Positions 38,443 to 47,154 of a stretch of DNA of 64,000 bases are shown piece after piece. Within the stretch, counting starts at the first letter, position 1; every line of letters starts with the position of its first letter. The stretch is from Bradyrhizobium sp. Ash2021 (GTDB lineage: Bacteria; Pseudomonadota; Alphaproteobacteria; Rhizobiales; Xanthobacteraceae): NCBI RefSeq assembly GCF_031202265.1, contig NZ_CP100604.1, forward strand, positions 5,004,501-5,068,500. Reading direction: 5' to 3'. Both the position numbers and the translations under genes were made by a program. The notes under the pieces are model-generated. The model ran no database searches. It was not told where the DNA came from and saw only the letters and a list, made by a program, of their open reading frames with translations.

Positions 38443-38935
38443 ATGAGACTGGTTCTGTTGGGGCCGCCGGGCGCGGGAAAAGGCACACAGGCGACGAGAA
38501 TTGCCAAACGTTTCGCCGTTCCGCAACTATCGACCGGGGACATGCTGCGCGAAGCAGTGGCCTCAGGCTCGGCCCTCGGAACGCATGTCAAAGATATCAT
38601 GGAGCGCGGGGATCTCGTGCCTGATGATGTCATCACTGCGGTTGTTGCCGATCGAATGGACCATTCCGACGCGGCCAACGGCTTTGTCCTCGATGGGTTT
38701 CCCCGGACCGTGGCGCAAGCGCAGGCTCTTGATAGGGAACTGGCAGCAAGGAAAATCGGGCTCAACGCAGTCCTTGAACTGGAGGTCGAAGACCCGGCTG
38801 AAAGCATACCGCGCGCAAACCGCTCCCGTCACCGAATACTACCGGTCGCAAGGTTTGCTCCATATTGTCGACGGGTTGCAGCCGATTGACGTCGTGACCG
38901 AAGAACTCGCGGAGGTACTCTTAGCGCTCACCTGA
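38443..38935 (+). pseudogene. adk: Adenylate kinase with LID-region deletion and frameshift
   Basis: The first part is a good adenylate kinase: GPPGAGKGT P-loop, LSTGDMLREAV and VLDGFPRTVAQAQ, up to LNAVLELEVE. At about 38787-38792 the frame that continues the family (KTRLKAYRAQTAP, YYRSQGLLHIVDGLQPID) is a different one. Roughly 30-35 residues of the LID segment are missing between. The in-frame product ends with unrelated residues at 38889. It follows acs by 26 bases. An intact adk is expected elsewhere. Confidence 0.75.
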
Positions 38936-38976
38936 CATTGGAGTAGCAGTGATAACCATGCCTCGCATGGTTCGGG

Positions 38977-38998
38977 CTGCACCGGAAATCCGGTGCAG
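38977..38998. terminator. Hairpin downstream of the adk relic
   Basis: CTGCACCGGA and TCCGGTGCAG form a 10-base stem with a 2-base loop. No T-run follows, so it may be a processing or stability hairpin rather than a full terminator. Confidence 0.4.
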
Positions 38999-39034
38999 GA
39001 TCTTCGCGCGAATTTGCAGCAACAGGAGATGCTA

Positions 39035-39307
39035 ATGTTCGGACCGTGGATCACAGTTTCACTACTGGCGCTGGAATCGAGTGAGGTGATTGGTCTCCGT
39101 GTTGCGAAACTAGCGCGCGGAGGTCTCGATGCAGAGAACGAAGCTCATCTGCTGGTGAACGAAAAGGTTGTCGCGGTATTTGATACCAGCATGAGGCTCG
39201 TGTGCGGCGCGACCACCAGCGATTTGATCGATAGGTTCCGCGAGCAGGTCGCGGCGAACGTCCTGCGTCTTTCAACCGAACGTCAGCCGGCGCTTGGCCA
39301 CGAGTGA
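39035..39307 (+). CDS. Conserved-looking hypothetical protein
   Basis: 90 residues from MFGPWITVSL, with AGGAG 6 bases before the ATG (an ATG at 39029 is also in frame). The sequence is largely helical (LESSEVIGLRVAKLARG, EAHLLVNEKVVAVFDTS, DLIDRFREQVAANVLRL), vaguely phasin-like in feel. I do not recognise a named family. It lies between the adk relic and a cytochrome c2 gene. Confidence 0.6.
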   Translation: MFGPWITVSLLALESSEVIGLRVAKLARGGLDAENEAHLLVNEKVVAVFDTSMRLVCGATTSDLIDRFREQVAANVLRLSTERQPALGHE

Positions 39308-39369
39308 ACTGAGCAAAGACTAATCGTGAAGTTTTAGTCATTCAGGCAGATCCAGGAGAGGAGAATGAA

Positions 39370-39753
39370 ATGCGAGCAGTGATTTTCGTCGCTGTCCTGG
39401 CGACTATCGCCGCAGGTAAAGCGAGAGCGCAGGACGCCGCCGCCGGCGAGAAGGTCTTTGGCATGTGCAAGGCTTGCCACCAGATTGGCGAGAACGCGAA
39501 GAGCGCGGTTGGGCCCGTCCTCAACGGCGTCATCGGCCGCAAGGCCGGCAGTGTCGCCGGCTATTCATATTCCGATGCCAACAAAGATTCGGGGATTACC
39601 TGGGATGAAGCGACGTTCCGGGAATATATCAGGGATCCAAAAGCGAAGGTTCCGGGCACGAAGATGATCTACGCTGGTCTGAAGGACGAGCAAAAGACCA
39701 ATGATCTTGTCGCATTTCTCAGGCAGTTCGATGCTGATGGGAAGAAGAGATAG
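39370..39753 (+). CDS. Cytochrome c2/c550 family protein, exported
   Basis: 127 residues with GGAGAGGAG upstream and a signal peptide ending GKARAQD. Heme motif CKACH, then VGPVLNGVIGRKAG, YSYSDANKDSGITW and PGTKMIYAGL with the axial Met. A soluble periplasmic electron carrier. As the last gene of the alcohol oxidation region it could carry electrons from the dehydrogenase-cytochrome to the terminal oxidase. Confidence 0.92.
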   Translation: MRAVIFVAVLATIAAGKARAQDAAAGEKVFGMCKACHQIGENAKSAVGPVLNGVIGRKAGSVAGYSYSDANKDSGITWDEATFREYIRDPKAKVPGTKMIYAGLKDEQKTNDLVAFLRQFDADGKKR

Positions 39754-40263
39754 GCTCGTCCGGCCGGCAAGGACCGAAGGGATGGAGGTGAAGATGATGC
39801 GTGGCGGGAGGATGTTTCAGCAAGCCTGAAATGGCATCTGGCTATCGATACAATCTTTACGGAATCTCGTGTAGAATCGGCTCTTTGTGTGCACTGACAA
39901 TGCGAAAGCGGCAATTTTCGCTTCTAATCGCGCTGGATATGGATCAAAGAATATCTAGTGACAGCCAACGAGAGCGGTGTTCTATAAGCTCATTGGTGCC
40001 GGCGGTGGATGTCTCCGAGAGGGTTTGACCTCGTTCGCAAGGCGGATATTGACGAGACCAATCTAAGCCTATGCCGAGTCCGTACTTTCGGAATGAGCGC
40101 TTATCGAACGGCCGCTGTTGGCGCAAAGCGGCCGTTTCCTCCAGATAGCAGGACGAGGACGAATGGGTCTGTCGTCGGCAGAGACGGTCGTCATTCCAGG
40201 CCAGAGTGTTCGATGAGCTAGATAGATACCCCGCGTAGAACGCCGGGACTCGTCTGGTTACCT
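39754..40263. other. Intergenic region with repeat copy and degenerate sequence
   Basis: About 510 bases without a gene I can support. It carries copy 2 of the 34-base repeat, next to TGGATATGGATCAA (39934-39947, one mismatch to an FNR box). The right end leads into transposase debris. Confidence 0.4.
39942..39975 (+). repeat. 34-base dispersed repeat, copy 2
   Basis: Matches 19547-19580 at 31 of 34 positions. The frame reads IKEYLVTANES and stops soon after (GVL, stop), so this copy is a fragment. Confidence 0.6.
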
Positions 40264-40839
40264 TTGAGCACGTGGGTGCGTGCGGCCCGTGCTTTCAGCT
40301 ATGAAGCCCCGAGGCGCGATAGCAAGCCAACGCTCTTGGAGATCCAGTCCGAACTCAAGGTGGCCTACAGGACCGTGCTGCGGATGCGGGATATCCTCAA
40401 GCGGGCAGCGCGCAAGTACAGGTTTAGGCAGTCAGGAGCGCCAATGTTGGCGTGGCCGATGGTCCCGAAGGCCGCCGTGTCCATCCAAGGTGAACCAAAA
40501 GTCTATTCGTCTTCCGCGAGCCGCAAGCGCTCATTCTGTCCGACGTGCGGCACGGGCTTGTTCTTTACGAACGCACCTCTCGACCAAATGGGTATGATGC
40601 AGGTCAGGATTGCCGCGCTCGACGATCCGAACGCTATTAAGCCTAAGGTCCAGGTGCAGATTGCCGAGCGTGTCGGGTGGATGGCATCCTTGCACGGCTT
40701 TGCCTTTGGTTTGTTGCAGGAGGTTAATGGCGTAGCTCTTCTTTTCGCCGTTACTTCAGAGCAAGCAGCACATTTCCAACGATCGACTACCACGATGAGA
40801 AGCGGTTGTTCCTCGCTCCTTGAGCTTTGGCACGTTTAA
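40264..40839 (+). pseudogene. Chimera of an IS1595-type transposase fragment and a truncated GFA-family gene
   Basis: The open frame joins two unrelated pieces. About 40310-40425 reads SKPTLLEIQSELKVAYRTVL, RMRDILKRAARKYR, as in IS1595-family transposases. From about 40434 it reads GAPMLAWPMVPKAAVSI, FCPTCGTGLFF and AERVGWMASL, as in glutathione-dependent formaldehyde-activating (GFA/CENP-V) proteins, but without the first zinc-binding Cys pair. Both parts are truncated, so a functional product is unlikely. Confidence 0.65.
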
Positions 40840-41136
40840 GACATGCCGACTGACGCCGGCAATGTCTGCTTTCTGGGCTATTTCGGAAGTCCCGTTTCAG
40901 GCTCGTCAGGACCGGTTTTGACCCAACTCGGACCTCCCGAGTTTGACGCATGGCTGCCGCCCGGTGCGCTGGCCACAGGCAAAGGCTCCCGCAATTGCCG
41001 CCCACAGGCCCGCAGCAAAGTGCTAGGCTGAGCATCCCCACGGAGCCTGCCCAAAAGTGGCGGTAGCTGGGTGGCAGGCACCTGCGGTCAGGTCCTTTAG
41101 AGGGTGTTGTGACCGAGCAGCGGATTAGCGGCAATC
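40840..41136. other. Intergenic sequence upstream of the cyclase
   Basis: About 300 bases without a gene. The wording near 40860-40900 resembles degenerate intergenic sequence common in front of rhizobial adenylate cyclase genes. Confidence 0.35.
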
Positions 41137-42837
41137 TTGGCCGCCGACGTAGTCGGTTATTCCGCGCTCATGCAACGCGCTGAGGAAGCCACTTACGCTG
41201 AGTTCGAGCGGCTCAAGCGAGAATTGATCGAGCCTAGTCTCTCCCGCCACGAAGGGCGGCTGATCAAGACCACGGGTGACGGCGCGTTGGCCGAGTTCGC
41301 AAGTCCGTCGGCTGCGGTGCGATGCGCGGTGGAGATACAGGAAAGCATCGCGTCAGGCCGAAGCTCCCTTAAGCTACGCATGGGGGTCAATCTCGGGGAG
41401 GTTATCGTCGCAGCTGACGGCGATCTTTTTGGTGACGGGATCAACATCGCTGTCCGGCTAGAGGGGGTCGCCGATCCCGGCGGCATCCTGATTTCCGAAA
41501 AGGTGTACAGCGAGGTCGAGGGCAAGCTGGACGTTGGCTTCGAGGACCGGGGCGAACAGCAGCTCAAGAACATTGCCAAGCCGGTCCGCGCTTTTGCTGT
41601 ACGCGCGAAATCGTTTAGCGCGCTGAGCGATAGGCCGAGTGCCGCCCCGCCACTCCCGGACAAGCCATCCATCGCGGTGCTGCCGTTCCAGAACATGAGC
41701 GGCGACCCGGAGCAGGAATATTTCGCCGACGGAATGGTAGAGGAGATCATCACGGCACTCAGCCCTATCCGCTGGCTCTTCGTGATCGCTCGCAATTCGA
41801 GCTTCACCTATAAGGGCCACGCGGTGGACGTCAAGCAAGCCGGTCGCGAGCTCGGGGTGCGCTATGTGCTGGAGGGCTCGGTCCGCAAGGCTGGGAACCG
41901 CATGCGCATTACCGGGCAGTTGATCGATGCAATCAGCGGCGCTCACCTTTGGGCCGACCACTTCGACGGTACACTCGAAGATGTGTTTGAGCTTCAGGAC
42001 AGGGTCGCGGTCAGCGTCGCCGGGATCATCGAGCCGGCCCTGCAAGGCGCGGAGATGCGCTGGTCCGCCCAACAACGGCCGACCGACGATCTCACTGCCT
42101 ACGACCTCTACCTGCGCGCGCTTGCACCGATCCGATCCGGAGAGGTGAGCCGGGAGAGTTATGTCAAGGCGCTCGATCTGCTCAACCAGGCCATCAAGCG
42201 CGACTCGTGTTACGCGCCAGCCCTCGCTCTGGCGGGAAGTTGCCGCTCCTCGCTCGATGTCGCCGGATGGGTCGACGATGCCAGCGCGAACCGCGACGAG
42301 GCATTGCGACTAACGCGTCGGGCGCTTGCGGCCGCCCGTGATGACCCTAATGTGCTCGCTAACGGCGCTTACGTTCTGGCTTACTTCGGCGAAGACATTG
42401 TAGCCTCCATCGCGTTGATCGACCGTTCACTCGAGCTGAACCCGAGCTTCGCGGTTGGTTGGTGGCGCAGCGGGTGGCTCAGATTGTGGGTCGGCCAGCT
42501 CGATCGCGCGATCGAGGATTTCGAGACCGGGTTGAGATTAAGTCCGCGTGTTCGCATGCACGACCCTTTCCTGGGGATTGGAGTCGGCCGATTTTTCGCC
42601 CGGCACCTTGATGAAGCCAGGACGATGCTGCTTCGCTCACTGCAGGAGAATCCCAACTGGGTGCCTACGTATCGATTTCTTGCATCGTGTTATGCCCAAA
42701 TGGGTCGCCTCGACGAAGCAAGAGAGATCATCGAGCGACTACGGACGCTCACGGACGTCGTCGTGCCGCGCGCCACGCATTGGCGCATCGCCTGCGCGAT
42801 CCGGCGTTCGCCGCCGGCATGGCCGGGGCCGCCTTGA
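41137..42837 (+). CDS. Class III adenylate/guanylate cyclase with TolB-like and TPR domains, damaged at both ends
   Basis: The frame opens ADVVGYSALM, the first metal Asp motif of class III cyclases, then KTTGDGALAEF (second Asp) and FGDGINIAVRLE. A TolB-N-like domain (SIAVLPFQNMSGDPEQEYFADG) and TPR repeats follow (about 330-545). A normal start GTG (41109; VTEQR) is one base out of frame, as if one A was inserted near 41124, so translation would need the TTG at 41137. The authentic C-terminus stops at about VVVPRATHWR (42785), after which the tail is out-of-frame foreign sequence. It may be inactive. Confidence 0.75.
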   Translation: MAADVVGYSALMQRAEEATYAEFERLKRELIEPSLSRHEGRLIKTTGDGALAEFASPSAAVRCAVEIQESIASGRSSLKLRMGVNLGEVIVAADGDLFGDGINIAVRLEGVADPGGILISEKVYSEVEGKLDVGFEDRGEQQLKNIAKPVRAFAVRAKSFSALSDRPSAAPPLPDKPSIAVLPFQNMSGDPEQEYFADGMVEEIITALSPIRWLFVIARNSSFTYKGHAVDVKQAGRELGVRYVLEGSVRKAGNRMRITGQLIDAISGAHLWADHFDGTLEDVFELQDRVAVSVAGIIEPALQGAEMRWSAQQRPTDDLTAYDLYLRALAPIRSGEVSRESYVKALDLLNQAIKRDSCYAPALALAGSCRSSLDVAGWVDDASANRDEALRLTRRALAAARDDPNVLANGAYVLAYFGEDIVASIALIDRSLELNPSFAVGWWRSGWLRLWVGQLDRAIEDFETGLRLSPRVRMHDPFLGIGVGRFFARHLDEARTMLLRSLQENPNWVPTYRFLASCYAQMGRLDEAREIIERLRTLTDVVVPRATHWRIACAIRRSPPAWPGPP

Positions 42838-43295
42838 CGGGCGTGCTTGCGGCCGTCGCGGCATTCCTCGTCAGTCTTCCGGACCGCTCGCGGCTGTGGC
42901 TGATCCTTCCCGCGCCCGCCGCGGCGATATGGCTGTCGAACATCGGCTACCAGTGCCTCACGCAGTGGATATCGATGGGGCCGAACGGGGTGAGTCTCGG
43001 CGAGGCGACCCGTTGCCTTGCGACCTTGGTTCTGACGAGCCTGCCGTTGTCGCTCGCCATGCTGGTGATGCTGCGTTACGCCGCGCCCCTGCGTCCGACG
43101 GCAGTGACGTTCATGGGCAGTCTGTCGGTCGCAGCGATTACCGCGACGGCCCTCTCGCTCTTCCACGCCGGCGATGCGACCTTGATGATCATCATGTTCA
43201 ATATCCGAACGGCGGCCATGTTCGTCGGCCTCGGCAGCCTGTTCGGTCGTCGCATGTTCGAGTGGATCGCGCCGCGCCCGGACATCAGGGGTTAG
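42780..43295 (+). pseudogene. NrsF/DUF1109 anti-sigma-factor-like membrane protein, N-terminally truncated
   Basis: From about 42780 the frame reads RLRDPAFAAGMAGA, then VAAFLVSLPDRSRLWL, GYQCLTQWISMGPNG and GEATRCLATLVLTSLPL, the six-helix NrsF family that restrains ECF sigma factors. The N-terminal segment is replaced by cyclase DNA at the junction. No sigma factor gene is adjacent, so the partner was lost with the deletion. A start inside the fragment (42819) could still give a shorter membrane protein. Confidence 0.65.
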
Positions 43296-43313
43296 GCTCG
43301 GAAAGGACCGCGC

Positions 43314-43886
43314 ATGGCTCACCTTCCGTCGTTGCCGGACAACGCGACGCTGCTCGACGTCTTCAAGATGTTTCCGGAGACGAACCGTCCGCTGCTCGAA
43401 TTCCACGAAGCGCTGCTGCGCGGCCCGTCGCCGTTCACCGACGCCGAACGCGAGCTGATCGCCGCCTACGTGTCGGGTCTGAACGGCTGTCGGTACTGCC
43501 ACGGCGTACACACCGCGACCGCCGAGCGTCTTGGCGTTCCGCAAGGATCGGTCGCCGCGCTGCTGGCCGGCGATGCGAAGGCCGACATACCTGTGAAGAT
43601 GCGGCCGGTGCTGGAGCTCGCCGCGAAGCTGACCGAGCGCGCCGACGGCCTGACCAAGTCCGACGTCGATGCGGTCTTCGCTGCGGGATGGGACGGCCAA
43701 GCGTACTACCACCTCGTCGCGACCGTGGCGCTCTTCAACTATATGAACCGACTTGTCGAAGGCCTCGGCATCGAACTCGATCAGGCCTACGTGGGCGTCG
43801 CCGCGCGGCGCCTCGCCGACCGCGGATATCGCCCGCTGATCGACATGATCGCGCAGCCCGGCCCGGGCCGGCCGAAAAGCGGGTGA
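43314..43886 (+). CDS. AhpD-like carboxymuconolactone decarboxylase family protein (peroxidase-related)
   Basis: 190 residues from MAHLPSLPDN. The AhpD core is visible: ERELIAAYVSGLNGCRYCHGVHTATAE has Glu, C-x2-C and His. It resembles the uncharacterised peroxidase-related subfamily. It likely reduces peroxides or acts as a thiol oxidoreductase. It lies 18 bases after the NrsF fragment and belongs to the high-GC accessory block. Confidence 0.87.
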   Translation: MAHLPSLPDNATLLDVFKMFPETNRPLLEFHEALLRGPSPFTDAERELIAAYVSGLNGCRYCHGVHTATAERLGVPQGSVAALLAGDAKADIPVKMRPVLELAAKLTERADGLTKSDVDAVFAAGWDGQAYYHLVATVALFNYMNRLVEGLGIELDQAYVGVAARRLADRGYRPLIDMIAQPGPGRPKSG

Positions 43887-43897
43887 GGATAAGCGAA

Positions 43898-44160
43898 ATG
43901 ACCAAAGCGATCTGGAACGACGTCGTGATCGCGGAATGCGCGCAGACCGAAGTGGTCGAGGCAATCACTATTTCCCTCCGGAATCTCTGTCTCGGGAGCA
44001 CTTCCGCGAGAGCCCCACCACCAGCGTGTGCCCATGGAAGGGCATGGCGAAATACAATACGCAGTAACAGTGGGAGATCGCGAGAACGTCGACGCCGCGT
44101 GGTACTATCCGAACCCGAGACCGGCGGCCGCTAACATCGCCGCAAGGTGGCCTTTTGGAA
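43898..44160 (+). pseudogene. DUF427 protein gene broken by frameshifts
   Basis: Starts MTKAIWNDVVIAECAQTEVVE. It then continues in other frames as NHYFPPESLSREHF, PTTSVCPWKGMAKYN and VDAAWYYPNPRPAAANIAA, all typical of the small DUF427 family. At least two indels separate the parts (one near 43960 and one near 44065). It is 11 bases after the AhpD-like gene. Confidence 0.7.
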
Positions 44161-44166
44161 GGGCGT

Positions 44167-45003
44167 TCAAGCTCTTGCCTTGAGGTCGCTGGCGCGCGGG
44201 CCGGCATCCTTTGCGGCCGTCACGATCGCGTAGCCGAGAACGCCGGACCTCGCCGCGGCGAGGGCGTGCCGGACGATGTCCTTGACGGTCGCGAGATCGA
44301 TGCCCGGCAGTTCGACCTTTTTCAAGCCGACCATGATCTTCGTCGCGAACAGCCGCGAACGGATCGCCTCCACGAAATCGACCAGAGCGCTGTCGTGCTC
44401 CTCCACGGCGCCAACGGCTAGACCGGCGCCGTCGAGCAGCGCGCAATATTCGTCGAGCGTCCGCGCGTCCGCGACGCACGCGATCCAGGCAGCCACACCT
44501 TCGAGCTCGCGGGGTAGGGGGCCGCTGCGGGTAAGGTCGCTGATGCCGACCCGTCCACCGGATTTCAGCACTCGAGCGAATTCGTCGGCCGCCGTCGGCT
44601 TGTCCGGGAACGTACACAGCGCACACTCGCAGACGACGGCGTCGAACGCTCCGTCGGCAAACGGCAATCTCTCGGCGTCACCGCAGTAGAATGTGACCTT
44701 GTCCGAGAGTCCACGCATTCTCGCCTCGTTCGTCGCCGCCTCCACGTTCCGCCATCCGTAGTCGAGGCCGACGACCTCGCAGCCGAAACGGCCGGCGAGC
44801 ACCAGCGCGCCGTCGCCGCGTCCGGACGCGACGTCGAGGACGCGGGTGTCCGGCCCCAGATTCAGGATCCGCCCCAGCCGCTCGGTCAGTTGCGCGCCGC
44901 CGGGGTGCAGCGCGTCGCCGACCAGGACCCGGACGGCGTCGTGGTCGTAGGCCGCCGCGCAGCACTGCTTGAGGGTCTCCGGCGAGGCCACGAAATCGAT
45001 CAT
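44167..45003 (-). CDS. Class I SAM-dependent methyltransferase (ArsM/UbiE-like)
   Basis: 278 residues from MIDFVASPET. SAM-binding motif I VLDVASGRGDGALVLA, motif II VVGLDYGWRN, and GDAERLPFADGAFDAVVCECALCTFP. A C-terminal helical region follows. The Cys in the pre-motif (QCCAAAY) and in CECALC are unusual but not clearly ArsM's three-Cys set. It overlaps the radical SAM gene by 4 bases and is probably translated with it. Confidence 0.87.
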   Translation of the reverse strand: MIDFVASPETLKQCCAAAYDHDAVRVLVGDALHPGGAQLTERLGRILNLGPDTRVLDVASGRGDGALVLAGRFGCEVVGLDYGWRNVEAATNEARMRGLSDKVTFYCGDAERLPFADGAFDAVVCECALCTFPDKPTAADEFARVLKSGGRVGISDLTRSGPLPRELEGVAAWIACVADARTLDEYCALLDGAGLAVGAVEEHDSALVDFVEAIRSRLFATKIMVGLKKVELPGIDLATVKDIVRHALAAARSGVLGYAIVTAAKDAGPRASDLKARA

Positions 45004-46412
45004 CGCGCGCGCTTGTCGCCGAAGTCGAAGACGATAGGCTTCGGCTCATAGGGCCGCCCCTCCTTCCGCGCCCGGCGGCGTTCCGGCTCCATCGCGTTGA
45101 GTTGCGCGCGCGCCTGCTCGCGGTAGCCGACGGAGTTGAACGCGCAGAACGGAATCTGCTTGCCGCCCGGTAACAGGAACTCCTTGCAGCACTTCATGAG
45201 GTTCTTTTGGTTGAACGTCCACGGATCCATGAAGTCCTGGAGCATGATCATGATCATGTTCTTGGCGATGCCGTTGATGGCCAGACCGTCCGGAACCTCG
45301 CAGGTCTGGCATGAAATCGCGACCCGGCGCTGCGACGCTTCGGAGCCCGCAACGGAGGACGAGGACCAGAGGCCTTCCAGGGCCGTTCTCACCTCGCGAC
45401 TGAAATCCGGAACGATGCGGTTCGTGATGTAGTCGAGGTAGTCGTCCACGTCGACGATCCGCGGCAGAGGGGTCACCTTGCCGTCTTCGACGAACGCGTA
45501 GGTCACCGAATTGCAGGTCGGGAAGCAGCACGGCACCGGGACGAAGTCGGAGGCGACGAACTTGCCCGCGGTCTGGACCTCGATCAGCCGGACGATCTCC
45601 GGGATCGTCATGCGCTTCATCGGGTCGTGAGCGGAGTGCCGTCCCGCGTGAAAAGCCGGCTGGAAGGTGATGCCGCGGACGGCCGGATGCCCGATCGCGA
45701 ATTCGACGATCCGGCCGATCTCATGCTCGTTGACGCCGCGCTCGATCGCCGGGACGATGGTCACGTCGAGGCCGATTTCGGCGAGGCGGTCCAGCGCGAA
45801 GAGCTTCTCTTCCAGGATGTCGGGCTCGCCGCGGATCGCGCGGTAGGTCTCCCGCTCGAAGCCATCGAACTGGAAGTAGAAGGAGGGGCGCACCTTCTCG
45901 AGTTCAGCCAGAAACTTGTCGTCACGGGCGATACGCTTGCCGTTGGTGTTCAGCATGACGAAGCGGATGTCGCGGTACGCGGCACGGACGAAGTCGATGA
46001 TCCGCGGATGTATGGTCGGCTCGCCGCCGGAGAATTGGACCACCTCCGGCCGGCCTTCCGTCCGGACGTAGTCGTCCAGCATCTGCTCGACTTCCTCCAT
46101 GGTGAGGCTGAAGCCAGGCGCGGCGTCCGCGAAGCAGAGAGGGCAGTCCATGTCGCACGCGCTGTTCACCTCGACGATGCCGAGGCAGGCGTGCTGTTCA
46201 TGATCGGGACAGAGACCGCAATCGTGCGGACAGCCCTTGTCGCGGGACATGCCGTACGTCAGCGGGATCGTGCCGGGCTTGTTGAACCGGGCGAATGACA
46301 CGTAGGCCTGCGCGTCGTCGTAGACGAGCGCCATGAACGGCCCGCAATTCGAACACCGCTTGCTCATGTAGACCTTGTTGTCGCGGAGCAGGATCTTGGC
46401 GTCGATCACCAT
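45000..46412 (-). CDS. Tes/MJ0619-like radical SAM protein (tetraether synthase family), N-terminus probably frameshifted
   Basis: 470 residues from the first Met. The family is recognised from YMSKRCSNCGPF, GCPHDCGLCPDHEQHACLGIVEV, the radical SAM triad CDMDCPLCF, and LQFSGGEPTIHP-like FSGGEPTIHP. Further Cys clusters (VPCCFPTCNSV, KCCKEFLLP) fit extra [4Fe-4S] sites. Immediately upstream of this Met the same frame reads YVFHELTRSICPSCK, supplying the other two Cys of the rubredoxin-like Fe site, but has no start codon. The plausible starts at 46533/46537 are in other frames. Tes couples lipid tails in archaea; the bacterial substrate is unknown. The start is unresolved. Confidence 0.8.
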   Translation of the reverse strand: MVIDAKILLRDNKVYMSKRCSNCGPFMALVYDDAQAYVSFARFNKPGTIPLTYGMSRDKGCPHDCGLCPDHEQHACLGIVEVNSACDMDCPLCFADAAPGFSLTMEEVEQMLDDYVRTEGRPEVVQFSGGEPTIHPRIIDFVRAAYRDIRFVMLNTNGKRIARDDKFLAELEKVRPSFYFQFDGFERETYRAIRGEPDILEEKLFALDRLAEIGLDVTIVPAIERGVNEHEIGRIVEFAIGHPAVRGITFQPAFHAGRHSAHDPMKRMTIPEIVRLIEVQTAGKFVASDFVPVPCCFPTCNSVTYAFVEDGKVTPLPRIVDVDDYLDYITNRIVPDFSREVRTALEGLWSSSSVAGSEASQRRVAISCQTCEVPDGLAINGIAKNMIMIMLQDFMDPWTFNQKNLMKCCKEFLLPGGKQIPFCAFNSVGYREQARAQLNAMEPERRRARKEGRPYEPKPIVFDFGDKRAR

Positions 46413-46554
46413 CTTGCAGGATGGGCAGATACTGCGGGTGAGTTCGTGGAAGACGTAGTCCGAATCCGCGCGCCGACCGGAAGAGCCTCCCTCCGGAGCC
46501 TGACCACGGCGTATGCAGCAGGGCTTTTGGCATCCATGGCCGACTCCTCCGAAA

Positions 46555-46950
46555 TCACCCGAGCTTCCAGATCGAGTAGAGTAGCACTGGGGACAATACC
46601 GCGGTCGTGAGACAGTAGAAGCAGTAGCCGCCGAAGTTCATCATGTCGCGGACGCCGAGCACGTTGGCCGCCGTCGCCACGGCGGCGAGGATGAGCAACG
46701 CGATCCAGACCCAGCGGGCTGGCGGAGCGAGCAACAAACCCAGGATCACGATATACAGGGCCGTCCCGATGTAACCGTCCGGAATGCCGAAGAGCCGCGC
46801 GAAGGGGGCGTCGGCGACGCCTGCGCATTGCTGACCGAGGAACGGACAGATGAGGCGGCCGACCAGACGGCCCTGGTACAGCCCGACGTAGAACATCGCG
46901 GCTGCGCTCGCCGCCGAGACGGCGAAGGCGATGTGGCAGAAGGAGCTCAT
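46555..46950 (-). CDS. Vitamin K epoxide reductase (VKOR)-like membrane protein
   Basis: 131 residues from MSSFCHIAFA with four transmembrane helices. VKOR landmarks: Cys in QQCAGVADAPFARLFGIPDGYIG and the active CxxC in YCFYCLTT. VKOR homologues reoxidise Dsb-type thiol oxidases using quinone. It is upstream of the radical SAM gene on the same strand; no DsbA is adjacent. Confidence 0.82.
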   Translation of the reverse strand: MSSFCHIAFAVSAASAAAMFYVGLYQGRLVGRLICPFLGQQCAGVADAPFARLFGIPDGYIGTALYIVILGLLLAPPARWVWIALLILAAVATAANVLGVRDMMNFGGYCFYCLTTAVLSPVLLYSIWKLG

Positions 46951-47154
46951 CGTCGCAGTGACCTTTCGGTGCCTTCGATCGCCGCAGCGGCCCGACGGAT
47001 CGTGCGGCATCAATAGGGACGGTTCGATCGAGCTTCGGAAAGGTTACGGTCGTCGCACCGACTTTAGTTGCGTGACGGGTCGGGCATGTGACAAAGGTAA
47101 GATGCGGGCGAAGACTGACGCCGTGTCCGCTATGGGTTCAAAGCGCGACCTAGC

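Noticed and set aside
39934..39947. TGGATATGGATCAA as a working FNR box
   Set aside because: One mismatch in the first half-site and no gene starts within 300 bases downstream on either strand.
42548..44134. Long plus-strand frame across NrsF and AhpD-like genes
   Set aside because: Composition is low-complexity Arg/Gly/Pro; only its last part coincides with the true DUF427 start.
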